DNA from: Turicibacter bilis
GTDB taxonomy: Bacteria; Bacillota_I; Bacilli_A; MOL361; Turicibacteraceae
Length of the DNA: 64,000 bases
Assembly: GCF_024499055.1 (NCBI RefSeq)
Contig: NZ_CP071249.1
Location: forward strand, 1,054,001 to 1,118,000
Direction of reading: 5' to 3'
Position numbers and translations under genes: made by a program
Notes under the pieces: model-generated
Told to the model about the DNA's origin: nothing
Databases searched by the model: none
What the model saw: only the letters and a program-made list of their open reading frames with translations
Shown: positions 17,095 to 24,746 of the stretch, piece after piece
Numbering within the stretch: the stretch's first letter is position 1
Layout: each line of letters opens with the position of its first letter

Positions 17095-18270
17095 ATGAAA
17101 CAAAAGTCTTTAAGAAAGTTCTTATTTTTTAACTTTTTAATTATGGCGGTTTTCAATTTCGCACATCCTGTGACACCTCGTTTAATTAATGAATTAGAAT
17201 TACCGTCATATATGTTTGGTTTATTTTTTGCATTAATGTCAATTGGGAGTTATATCTTTTCACCTATTTGGGGAAGTCTATCTGATTACAAAGGACGTAA
17301 ACGATTTTTAATGATTGGTGTTCTCGGATACGGAACAGCTCAACTTGGTTTTGGTTTAAGTCAAAGTGCAGCTCTTATTTCAGCCTTCAGGGTACTAGGT
17401 GGAGTTTTAAGTGTGAGTTATATTGCCGTTGTGATGGCGTGTATTAGTGATTTGTCATCACCTGAAAATCGTGCCAAATCATTAGCCTACTTAGCTGCAA
17501 CGACAGCGATGGGATCAGCCGTTGGTTCTAATATCGGAGGTTGGCTTGGAGCCACTAATTATAAATATAGCTTTATCGTTCAATTTGCTGCCTGTATTGC
17601 TATAACCGTTGCTTTGTTCTTCTTGACTAATGAAACATTAGAAAAGAAAAAAGAAGGAAAAGCAGTATTAGCATTAAATCACTTAAAATTAAAAAAATCG
17701 AGTCTTGATTTTAAATCTATATTGGGTGCTCTTATTTTAACAGTAGCATTCATGAATATTACAACAACGTCTTATAATTCAACTATTGGATACTTCGTTG
17801 AATCAGATTTAAAATTACCAACACAATTAAATGGTTTAATTTTAAGCATTGTTCCAATTTGTGCTGTTTTAGTTAATTTCTTGGTTAATCCTCGTTTAGC
17901 AGCGAAGTACGATGAGCTAAAAACGTTAATCGTTGTAATTGCCCTTACCGGAGGATCTTTGTTCATTTGGGCGTATAGCTCAAATCTAATTGTGATGGGA
18001 ATCTTCTTAGTTATTTTCTTTATTGTAATGCCGCTTGCTCAGCCAATTTATCAAAGTATGATTTCAAAGCATGCGAAAGATAATGCGGGAGAAATTATGG
18101 GGATTCAAAACTCGGCGCGTTCAGTCGGAATGGTCATTGGTTCATTAATGGCTGGGTTCTTATATGATTTTGGTAGTAAACTTCCATTCTTAGTTGGGAG
18201 TGTTATGGCTTTAATCGCTTGCCTTATCTTAATCTTACAATATCGTCGAGAGAAAAAAACATCAGCTTAG
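17095..18270 (+). CDS. MFS transporter, drug-efflux type
   Basis: This 391-residue protein has about 12 transmembrane segments. The loop between segments 2 and 3 carries GSLSDYKGRKRFL (about residues 60-72), the major facilitator motif A seen in TetA-like drug/H+ antiporters. RVLGG near residue 99 resembles motif B. It should export small molecules using the proton gradient; the substrate is unknown. ATAAGGAGG lies six bases before the ATG. The gene ends inside a terminator hairpin and its last nine bases overlap the convergent phosphatase gene. Confidence 0.88.
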   Translation: MKQKSLRKFLFFNFLIMAVFNFAHPVTPRLINELELPSYMFGLFFALMSIGSYIFSPIWGSLSDYKGRKRFLMIGVLGYGTAQLGFGLSQSAALISAFRVLGGVLSVSYIAVVMACISDLSSPENRAKSLAYLAATTAMGSAVGSNIGGWLGATNYKYSFIVQFAACIAITVALFFLTNETLEKKKEGKAVLALNHLKLKKSSLDFKSILGALILTVAFMNITTTSYNSTIGYFVESDLKLPTQLNGLILSIVPICAVLVNFLVNPRLAAKYDELKTLIVVIALTGGSLFIWAYSSNLIVMGIFLVIFFIVMPLAQPIYQSMISKHAKDNAGEIMGIQNSARSVGMVIGSLMAGFLYDFGSKLPFLVGSVMALIACLILILQYRREKKTSA

Positions 18271-18284
18271 CTGATGTTTTTTTT
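18253..18284. terminator. Shared bidirectional terminator of two convergent genes
   Basis: AAAAACATCAGC and GCTGATGTTTTT pair around TTA, with A- and T-runs on the two sides. It serves the MFS gene and the phosphatase gene, and overlaps both stop codons. Confidence 0.85.
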
Positions 18285-18741
18285 CTTTATATTGATAACG
18301 AGATTGAATATCTTGCTCGGTCAGCCCTAGATTTAGAACTCGATTTAATTTATGAACACAGTATTTATTTGGATAATAACGCTCCGATACCCAAATCCAC
18401 GTATCATCTAAGTTTAATAGATGACAAATCGCGAAGGCAATAGCTGCTGCTCTTGAAACACCAGTATAGCAATGAATAACAATACACTCTACTTCTTCCG
18501 CATGCTCTAATACAAAATCACGAATTTGTAAACAGTGTTCCTCTGATAGTAAAGTATGATTCTCTTGAACGGTTTGAATATCATCAAATGTTAGGGATAT
18601 CTTTTCAATAATGCGAGGATTTTTATAAAAAGTTGGGATCTTTGAATGAGTTCCAAGAATTGAGATAAGTAGTGCAACTCCCATCCATTGATCATAGCTC
18701 CAATTTTGAGCTTCTTGTTGACTCATAATTTTTATTTCCAT
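18262..18741 (-). CDS. Protein tyrosine / dual-specificity phosphatase-like protein
   Basis: The 159-residue product carries HCYTGVSR at 90-97, the HC(X5)R signature of cysteine phosphatases, with nucleophile C91 and phosphate-binding R97. The general-acid aspartate should lie earlier; D53-D54 are candidates. By family it would remove phosphate from tyrosine residues or other phosphoesters in the cytoplasm. GGGAG lies upstream of the ATG at 18741. It is convergent with the MFS gene and divergent from the pectinesterase gene. Confidence 0.82.
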   Translation of the reverse strand: MEIKIMSQQEAQNWSYDQWMGVALLISILGTHSKIPTFYKNPRIIEKISLTFDDIQTVQENHTLLSEEHCLQIRDFVLEHAEEVECIVIHCYTGVSRAAAIAFAICHLLNLDDTWIWVSERYYPNKYCVHKLNRVLNLGLTEQDIQSRYQYKEKKHQLS

Positions 18742-18913
18742 CCTATCACTCCCTTTTTTTCACTCTTATTCTAGTTTATTTAAAGCAATTTAAAAGTATC
18801 CAGTTTTTCTATTATTTTTTTCTTGAACGATAAACTATACTTCGACATAACTTTTTTAATCTTATATCTACAATATAAACGAATAAACTAAAAAAGAATA
18901 GAGGGATGACTAA

Positions 18914-19861
18914 ATGCTAATTGTAGCGTTAGATGGTAGTGGAGACTTTCAATCAATTCAAGCCGCCATTGATTCATTAAAAGGAAAAGATCCTACCACT
19001 ATTTTTATTAAACGAGGTGTTTATCATGAAAAGCTGTATCTGAATCATTCTCATGTCACCTTTATCGGTGAAGATGCAGAAAGTACCGTGATTACATTTG
19101 ATGATTATGCTAAAAAGGTATTAGCAGATGGAACTTTATTACAAACATTTAGAAGCTATACGATGTTTATTCATGGGAATCACCTTACATTTTCTAACCT
19201 AACGTTTGAAAACAAGTCTGGAAAGGGGAAAGATGTAGGTCAAGCAATCGCCTTGTATGTTGATGGGGATTGTATTCATTTTAAAGATTGCTGCTTTTTA
19301 GGAAATCAAGATACTTTATTTACGGCTCCACTCCCATCTACTCCAGTTATTCCTGGCTCTTTTATTGGACCTGGTGAGTATTTTCCAAGAAAAGTCGGTC
19401 GGCATTATTACGAACGATGTTATTTACGAGGAGATATTGATTTTATCTTTGGTGGAGCAACAGCTTATTTTGAGAACTGTATAATTTTTTCAAATGCCCT
19501 AGATGGATTTAGTTATGTGACAGCCGCATCGACACCTAAAGAAGAAGCTTACGGTTATGTCTTTAATCACTGTAAGTTAGTCAGTAATGCCCCAAAAGGA
19601 TCTGTCTTTTTAGGACGACCTTGGCGAAGGTTTGCACATGTGGCATTTTTAAACTGTTATTTAGGTCCTCATATCCATGCAGCGGGATGGGATGACTGGG
19701 GAAAAATCGATGCTCATGATTCTATTAAGTTTTATGAATTTCAAAATTTTGGTCCTGGTGCGAAATCTCATCAACGAGTCAATTTCTCTAAAGAATTGTC
19801 GCCCGAAGAAGCCGTATTTTATAAAAAAGAAAAAGTATTAGGAAATTGGGATCCAAACTAA
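18914..19861 (+). CDS. Pectinesterase (pectin methylesterase), no signal peptide
   Basis: This 315-residue right-handed beta-helix esterase has the family blocks in order: QAIAL at 110-114, GNQDTL at 130-135 (acid/base D133), DFIFG at 176-180 (nucleophile D176) and LGRPWR near 235. The family removes methyl groups from pectin. The protein starts MLIVALDGSGDF, directly at the first beta strand, so no export signal is seen. It probably acts in the cytoplasm on imported oligogalacturonides, or is exported by another route. GAGGG lies upstream of the ATG. No other pectin gene is near. Confidence 0.9.
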   Translation: MLIVALDGSGDFQSIQAAIDSLKGKDPTTIFIKRGVYHEKLYLNHSHVTFIGEDAESTVITFDDYAKKVLADGTLLQTFRSYTMFIHGNHLTFSNLTFENKSGKGKDVGQAIALYVDGDCIHFKDCCFLGNQDTLFTAPLPSTPVIPGSFIGPGEYFPRKVGRHYYERCYLRGDIDFIFGGATAYFENCIIFSNALDGFSYVTAASTPKEEAYGYVFNHCKLVSNAPKGSVFLGRPWRRFAHVAFLNCYLGPHIHAAGWDDWGKIDAHDSIKFYEFQNFGPGAKSHQRVNFSKELSPEEAVFYKKEKVLGNWDPN

Positions 19862-19908
19862 GGTCTCACGAATGACAGTATCACCGCACAAACTAGGGAA
19901 ATTAACCA

Positions 19909-20035
19909 TTAATGATCTAAACTATTAAATAATCGGGTATATCCGCGTTGATACGATACATCATCAATTAATTGCTTGATATATTCCTCTTTAAGATTTT
20001 GTGTGGGGCTCAAGTATTGATTAATAATAATTATG
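19909..20035 (-). pseudogene. C-terminal remnant of an unknown gene
   Basis: One minus-strand frame reads SPTQNLKEEYIKQL then IDDVSYQRGYTRLFNSLDH and a stop, text with normal protein composition but no start codon. The frame is broken upstream by shifts and stops. The family is not recognised. Confidence 0.4.
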
Positions 20036-20221
20036 AACCTTAAGCCTAAATAAAATTAGAAAACGAACAAAATCAATAGTACTCATATAATTCGATTCGA
20101 TATTTTATCCTGTATAAGTTCTAAAGAAATTATTTTTTATCAAAAATAACTAGATACAAACCGAAATTTATTTCACCTTTCTAAAATCAATCTTAGTTAT
20201 CAAAAAACTTTAATACTAAGA

Positions 20222-20275
20222 CATCCTATAGTCCAGGGATCACCTATCATTGGTAATAAATGGATAACCTAGCAA
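20222..20275. repeat. Degenerate single copy of the 22.8 kb repeat family
   Basis: ACATCCTATAGTCCAGGG followed by ATCACCTATCATTGGTA is nearly the same as the lead-in and first bases of the array at 22772-22835. The inner hairpin is lost. Confidence 0.6.
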
Positions 20276-20358
20276 TTTCCAGAAGAAACCTAATCCTCTA
20301 ATGCAAGGGATTTAGTTTTTACGTTGTGAAAAACTTATGGGGACTTATATAAAAACAT

Positions 20359-20393
20359 AAAAAAATGGACAAGTTTAGACTTGTCTATTTTTA
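20359..20393 (-). terminator. Terminator of the J-like protein gene
   Basis: AAAAATGGACAAGT and ACTTGTCTATTTTT pair around TTAG. Confidence 0.85.
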
Positions 20394-20394
20394 T

Positions 20395-21171
20395 TTAGAT
20401 AAAAATCCCCTGATCTTCTTTATTATTCAAGACGTCAAAAATTAGACGTCCCACTTCGTGCTTGCTTCCATCGGGATAATAATAGTAAAGAATGCGTTCT
20501 TCACCTTGTTCAAAAGCTGCTACGTTAAAAACAACGCCAAACTTCTGATTAAGTGGTACGAGCTCACTATAGCCTCCTAAATAATGAACTTGATTTAACT
20601 CTTCATCTGAATAAATATCTTTTGTGATTAATGTTGTAGGGCAGTCTTCTTCTAATCGAAAATTATAGGCATTGATGAGCGCTCCCTCTTCATCAGCCTT
20701 TGAAACTTCGATTGCTAAAATAATGGTCCATTGGTCGCCATCCTCATAATATCCCCAATCCCAATCAGTAAACTCGCTAAATTTAGACAAAGAAAGTTCA
20801 AAGTTATTCGATAACTCGTAGATACTTGAGCCATTACTTACCGATTGGTTAGGTGTTTCTAACCACCCAATTTGTTTAATCACTATACAGGCAATGATAA
20901 CGATAAAAACTAATTTGACGACAACAAGGCTAGATAACCATCTTTGATCTGAATGATTTTGATAAGAAGGATGTTCTGTAATATCGATTCGGTGGTCAAT
21001 GATACAGTCAAAAGCATCCGTCCACTCCGCTATCTTTTCTTTATAATACATATTATCGTCTGCAAGATGTTCATATTTTTCTAGTAGTTCATCATAAACT
21101 GCCTCTATTTCTTCTAGTGACATGGTGGGTGTTACCCCAAGAATTTGATACGCACGATTAACATCATCCAT
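20395..21171 (-). CDS. Membrane protein with a degenerate J-like domain
   Basis: The 258-residue product begins DVNRAYQILGVTPTMSLEEIEAVYDELLEKY (about 3-33), which follows the helix I-II pattern of DnaJ J domains. The HPD tripeptide that stimulates Hsp70 is absent; the matching loop reads ADDNMYY. One transmembrane segment lies at about 80-100 and a soluble domain with many acidic and aromatic residues follows, probably outside. Regular J-protein activity is therefore unlikely. GGGAG lies before the ATG. Function unknown. Confidence 0.65.
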   Translation of the reverse strand: MDDVNRAYQILGVTPTMSLEEIEAVYDELLEKYEHLADDNMYYKEKIAEWTDAFDCIIDHRIDITEHPSYQNHSDQRWLSSLVVVKLVFIVIIACIVIKQIGWLETPNQSVSNGSSIYELSNNFELSLSKFSEFTDWDWGYYEDGDQWTIILAIEVSKADEEGALINAYNFRLEEDCPTTLITKDIYSDEELNQVHYLGGYSELVPLNQKFGVVFNVAAFEQGEERILYYYYPDGSKHEVGRLIFDVLNNKEDQGIFI

Positions 21172-21250
21172 TTATCTCCCTACTCCCTATTCTCCTATTC
21201 AATTCATCATATGTTCATATTGGAGGATAAATGTCATCTTTTGCTTAAAA

Positions 21251-21808
21251 TTAATCATTCACTTCTTCTTCAAATGAAATCACTTTTCCATCAGTAGCAC
21301 TAATTTCAATTTTTTGTTCTTTATTATTTTTAATGGCTGTTGCTTCATAAACAACACCAATTTCTTTTGGTTGTAAATGAATTGAATGAACAAGCCCACC
21401 ATTTGATTGAGCAGCCGCAATTGAGATCGCTTCATCAATCGAAATATTCACTCCATCTAAAATAGTTGGATTTTCTGATGTTTGTTCTTGTTTAAAAATT
21501 TCTCCAGTTAGCGCATCAAATTGAAGTTCATATTTCTGATTTTCAACATAAATATCAACTTCATAATAATTTGGGTGACCTACCTCATAATCAACACTTG
21601 TCACAATTCCATTTCCAATGGATTTTCGAGCTTGAATTAAGATATCTTCAATTGGCATATCACCGCCTTTAACTTGCGTAGTACCCGTTTCATTAACTGT
21701 TCCATTATTAGTTGGGGTTTGAGTCGTGGTTGAAGACTTTGTATTTGAACAAGCCGTTAATGCTAAAAGAGCTCCCCCAATTAATAAATAATGTCTATAT
21801 TTTTTCAT
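21251..21808 (-). CDS. PepSY-domain lipoprotein
   Basis: Starting at 21808 the product is 185 residues. The signal peptide ends in the lipobox LTAC (C20). A Thr/Asn/Ser-rich linker follows, then two PepSY-type repeats: about 49-93 with the pattern YYEVDIYVENQKYELQFDALTGEI, and about 104-180 ending YEATAIKNNKEQKIEISATDGKV. PepSY domains are thought to inhibit or bind proteases at the cell surface. GAGG lies before the ATG; a longer frame upstream lacks a signal peptide at its N-terminus. It is the next gene after the cyclophilin gene in the same direction, with a terminator between them. Confidence 0.8.
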   Translation of the reverse strand: MKKYRHYLLIGGALLALTACSNTKSSTTTQTPTNNGTVNETGTTQVKGGDMPIEDILIQARKSIGNGIVTSVDYEVGHPNYYEVDIYVENQKYELQFDALTGEIFKQEQTSENPTILDGVNISIDEAISIAAAQSNGGLVHSIHLQPKEIGVVYEATAIKNNKEQKIEISATDGKVISFEEEVND

Positions 21809-21885
21809 GTTTATTAACCTCATGATTTCTAATCTAACGTTTTTTAGTATGAACCATTGTTTGAGGTTTAAAACAATCTTTGGAT

Positions 21886-21915
21886 AAAAAAATGAGTCCA
21901 AAATGGACCCATTTT
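21886..21915 (-). terminator. Terminator of the cyclophilin gene
   Basis: AAATGGGTCC and GGACTCATTT stem with T-run, reaching into the last codon of the gene. Confidence 0.8.
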
Positions 21916-22528
21916 ATTGAATAACGTCTGGTGCAGAATATTCAATTCCATAAGTGTTAACTGTCATTGACTCAATCACAACTGGTCCATTACTTGTTCC
22001 CGCTACTTCAATATCATGTGCAACATCCATTCCAGATGTGACTCGCCCAAAGGCTGCATAATGACCATCTAAATGAGGTGCATCATCTAACATAATAAAG
22101 AATTGACTTCCTGCACTATCTGGTTGGTTGGTGCGAGCCATCGATAACACACCTTCCGTATGTTTTAAATCATTTTGGAATCCATTATTGATGAATTCTC
22201 CAGCAATCGCATAACCTGGTCCACCCGTTCCAATTCCATTTGGATCGCCCCCTTGTAAAACAAATCCTTTTTCAATTCGGTGAATAGTTAGTCCATTATA
22301 AAACCCTTGATTAATTAATGAGATAAAGTTATTCACGGTATTCGGTGCAATATGCGGATATAGTTCAGCTTGAATGGTTCCGAAATCCTTAATTTCCATC
22401 GTAACAAGGGGTAAGTTTTCAGGTACTTCAACCTCTGGTGCAATTAATTCTTTTGGTTTTGATTGACATCCAACCAGTGTCATCATAAGCAACAAGACTA
22501 ATGTAAGTTTTCTCCATTTCAATTTCAT
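21914..22528 (-). CDS. Cyclophilin-type peptidyl-prolyl isomerase lipoprotein
   Basis: The 204-residue precursor starts MKLKWRKLTLVLLLMMTLVGC, a lipoprotein signal with C21. The cyclophilin domain follows from about residue 40, with FISLINQGFYNGLTIHRIEKGFVLQGGDP, then GSQFFIML and FGRVTSGMDV. The family speeds cis-trans change at proline; as a lipoprotein it would fold exported proteins outside the membrane. Two ATG codons are in tandem; 22528 has the better spacing to AAGGAG than 22531. Confidence 0.9.
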   Translation of the reverse strand: MKLKWRKLTLVLLLMMTLVGCQSKPKELIAPEVEVPENLPLVTMEIKDFGTIQAELYPHIAPNTVNNFISLINQGFYNGLTIHRIEKGFVLQGGDPNGIGTGGPGYAIAGEFINNGFQNDLKHTEGVLSMARTNQPDSAGSQFFIMLDDAPHLDGHYAAFGRVTSGMDVAHDIEVAGTSNGPVVIESMTVNTYGIEYSAPDVIQ

Positions 22529-22789
22529 CATATTCTCCTTTTTATTATAATACTTTGATTGTAGCAAAATAAAAACTAATTGTGAAGCTTCATCTATTTT
22601 TTGAGATAAGATTGAAGAAATGACTCGTCATACCTCCTCTATAATAGGAAGAGCTTATTTTCATTTCTAATGACCACTTCTCATCAACCACGATAGCAAC
22701 ATCTATATATAACCAGCAATACCTTTTACATTTTTATCATCAGTTTCGTCTCTTATGCCCTTTGGGTACTAACACATCCTATAGTCCAG

Positions 22790-22985
22790 GGGTCACCTAC
22801 CATTTACGAAGTAAATGTATCTACCATTGGTAGGGAATGGGTCACCTACCATTTACGAAGTAAATGTATCTACCATTGGTAGGGAATGGGTCACCTACCA
22901 TTTACGAAGTAAATGTATCTACCATTGGTAGGGAATGGGTCACCTACCATTTACGAAGTAAATATATCCGCCACTGATAGAGCTT
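22790..22985. repeat. Four tandem 49-bp units with nested palindromes
   Basis: Units start at 22790, 22839, 22888 and 22937. The first three are identical and the fourth diverges in its second half. Each has an outer stem CCTACCA/TGGTAGG and an inner hairpin CATTTAC-GAA-GTAAATG. The lead-in CATCCTATAGTCCAGG also occurs at 20222. The plan is the same as in the units at 41912-42844, although the stem sequences differ. There is no spacer between units, so this is not a CRISPR array. Confidence 0.92.
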
Positions 22986-23135
22986 AAAAATTTCCTGTGA
23001 AGAAAAATTATCTCAACTTATATAGATGTCATCATGAAATCAACACATAATTGTCTTACCTTATATATCAGTCACTATATGATTCACTCTTTTTAAATTC
23101 CTTACCTCTTATTATTTTTCTATCTAAGGTCTCAA
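22986..23135. other. Intergenic stretch with no feature found
   Basis: About 150 bases between the tandem repeat and the LysM-gene terminator; together with 22532-22789 it makes a gap of over 600 bases that holds only the repeat array. Confidence 0.4.
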
Positions 23136-23167
23136 TAAAAAAAGAAGATGTCAGACATCTTCTTTTT
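23136..23167 (-). terminator. Terminator of the LysM protein gene
   Basis: AAAAAGAAGATGTC and GACATCTTCTTTTT pair around a single base or short loop. Confidence 0.85.
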
Positions 23168-23180
23168 AGGAAATACGATG

Positions 23181-24116
23181 TTATAGATAAGGGTTTCGAT
23201 ACCATCCACCGTAAGAAGGATAACCTCCCCATCCCCATCCACCATAATATGGATAGTAGCCTCCCCATCCCCATCCACCGAAGAATGGATAACCAAATCC
23301 ACCGATAAAGAAACGCTCATCTTGTGGACTTCTCATCCCATATGGGGCAGCCCCATATGGAGTTCCATAAGAAACTGGATAAGGGTTAACGTATGGACCA
23401 ACAGCATAAGGATTCGCATATGGTGCCGGATAAGGCATTGGACCTGACGAACAGCTTGGTTTATAAGGTGAATAAAGCATAGATGGTGTCAGAGGCAATG
23501 GATAAGGAAGAGGTTGCGCAGCTACTCCCTGTGTTTGTGTTTGAGCTGTTGTTTGATTAGATTGTTGATAGTTTTTTTGATTCACCGAAACGTTATATTG
23601 TTCAACACTAGCAGCAACTCCTCCTATTCCAACTTTTACGCCATCATTCGGTTGTATCGGAACCTCCGTCTGGATAGGTTTTAGCGGAACTGGAATCGCT
23701 TCTTCTTTCACCTTTGTCACTTGAGTCGGTGTTGGTTGTTGCACTTGTTGTGCCTGTTGGACCTGTTGAACAGGTGCCGGTTGAGCTTGCTGCACTTGTT
23801 GCACCTGTTCAACTTGTTGCACTTGCTGTACAATAGGTGCTTCTTGCTTCACCACAACCGGTTCAGGTTCAACTGTTGTAACAGTCTTAAGTTCAATAGG
23901 GCTAGTATCTAAATTCGGATAATATTTTTGAATGTGTTGTGCGACATTTGATTCTTCTTTTCGGGCAGGTGAAGGAACTTTGACTTTTAATCCAGGTACA
24001 AGGCCAGTTAAATGATTGATATGAGTATTCATCCCAATCAAATCTTGAACACTGACATTGTATTTCTCCGCAATCGATTGAAACGTGTCGTTTCTCTGTA
24101 CAATGTGGATTTTCAT
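23181..24116 (-). CDS. LysM protein with a Pro/Gln-rich linker and Gly/Tyr/Trp-rich tail, spore-coat-like
   Basis: The 311-residue protein has an N-terminal LysM domain (about 2-48: IHIVQRNDTFQSIAEKYNVSVQDLIGMN), a long linker of VQQ/VQQA repeats (about 85-135), and a tail rich in Pro, Tyr, Gly and Trp with short GGWGWGGY repeats near the end. LysM domains bind peptidoglycan or spore cortex. The SafA-like LysM start and a tail like coat proteins suggest a spore-coat or wall-surface role, which is inference. No signal peptide is present, which fits assembly of coat in the mother cell. Glutamine repeats may make length variable. Confidence 0.75.
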   Translation of the reverse strand: MKIHIVQRNDTFQSIAEKYNVSVQDLIGMNTHINHLTGLVPGLKVKVPSPARKEESNVAQHIQKYYPNLDTSPIELKTVTTVEPEPVVVKQEAPIVQQVQQVEQVQQVQQAQPAPVQQVQQAQQVQQPTPTQVTKVKEEAIPVPLKPIQTEVPIQPNDGVKVGIGGVAASVEQYNVSVNQKNYQQSNQTTAQTQTQGVAAQPLPYPLPLTPSMLYSPYKPSCSSGPMPYPAPYANPYAVGPYVNPYPVSYGTPYGAAPYGMRSPQDERFFIGGFGYPFFGGWGWGGYYPYYGGWGWGGYPSYGGWYRNPYL

Positions 24117-24368
24117 AAGTCTGATTCTCCTCTCTACATTATCTCTTTACAATATATGATGAGATTTTCACGAATATAACAAACTTATGCGAAGTGAGCT
24201 TTTTCCCTTAAAAGAAGATAAAGTTCACTCGACATTTCAATGCTCAGTATAACCCTTCGTTAGTTTGATTAACATTTATTCTTCTTTAATTTTTATATCA
24301 CTTGTAATTCAACAATCATTATTTATAGAGCATCAAATCGTTGGAAGATTCTTTATTGAATTTATCAT
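24117..24368. other. Upstream region of the LysM gene, no feature found
   Basis: About 250 bases between the LysM gene and the GNAT remnant. I see no gene or clear promoter. Confidence 0.35.
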
Positions 24369-24659
24369 TTAAAAAGCAATTCCGTTTCCTCCCATATACG
24401 CCGGTGATGGTGTTGAAAAAGATTGTCTAAAGTAAACCGGATGAACCATGATCTAATAAATATCAATGTTAATCTCTAATTTTTCAATTGTAATGATGCC
24501 AGCTAAGTTTTCATCTAAGTAATATCTATAAATTTGTAACGAACTTTTCAGTAAGCCTTACACCCTTTCTTTTAACGGTGCTACCTTCTCAAATCCAATA
24601 AGTTACGCTTTAAATTGGTAAGCTAGTTGATGTAAGCATCAGATGATTGTTACAGTATC
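24369..24659 (-). pseudogene. Decayed GNAT acetyltransferase gene
   Basis: A single minus-strand frame reads acetyltransferase-like text interrupted by in-frame stops: DTVTII, stop, CLHQLAYQFKA, stop, LIGFEKVAPLKERV, stop, GLLKSSLQIYRYYLDENLAG then IITIEKLEINIDIY, stop, IMVHPVYFRQSFSTPSPAYM. The part LAGIITIE...IMVHPVYFRQ matches the central strands and the acetyl-CoA loop region of GNAT proteins (V-HP-Y-R-G). All pieces stay in one frame, so point mutations rather than shifts destroyed it. It lies downstream of obg on the same strand. Confidence 0.65.
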
Positions 24660-24705
24660 CTATCATTTTTAACTATTTAAAATCACTTATCTTCCCAATA
24701 TGATA

Positions 24706-24740
24706 TAAAAAAAGCCACCTTACATCGCGTAAAGTGGCTG
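24706..24740 (-). terminator. Terminator of the obg transcription unit
   Basis: AGCCAC-TTTAC and GTAA-GTGGCT stem followed by TTTTTTT on the minus strand. Confidence 0.85.
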
Positions 24741-24746
24741 GGTGTT

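Larger units (their letters stand above)
19862..20358. other. Intergenic stretch with a gene remnant and a degenerate repeat
   Basis: It contains the minus-strand coding remnant at 19909-20035 and a single worn copy of the repeat lead-in at 20222-20275. The rest is AT-rich with no feature I can support. Confidence 0.5.

Noticed and set aside
22790..22985. Possible CRISPR array
   Set aside because: Units follow each other without spacers, are palindromic throughout, and no cas gene is in the window.
24369..24659. Stop-codon reassignment as the reason for broken frames
   Set aside because: TAA, TAG and TGA all end normal genes in this window, and the broken frames contain all three kinds.
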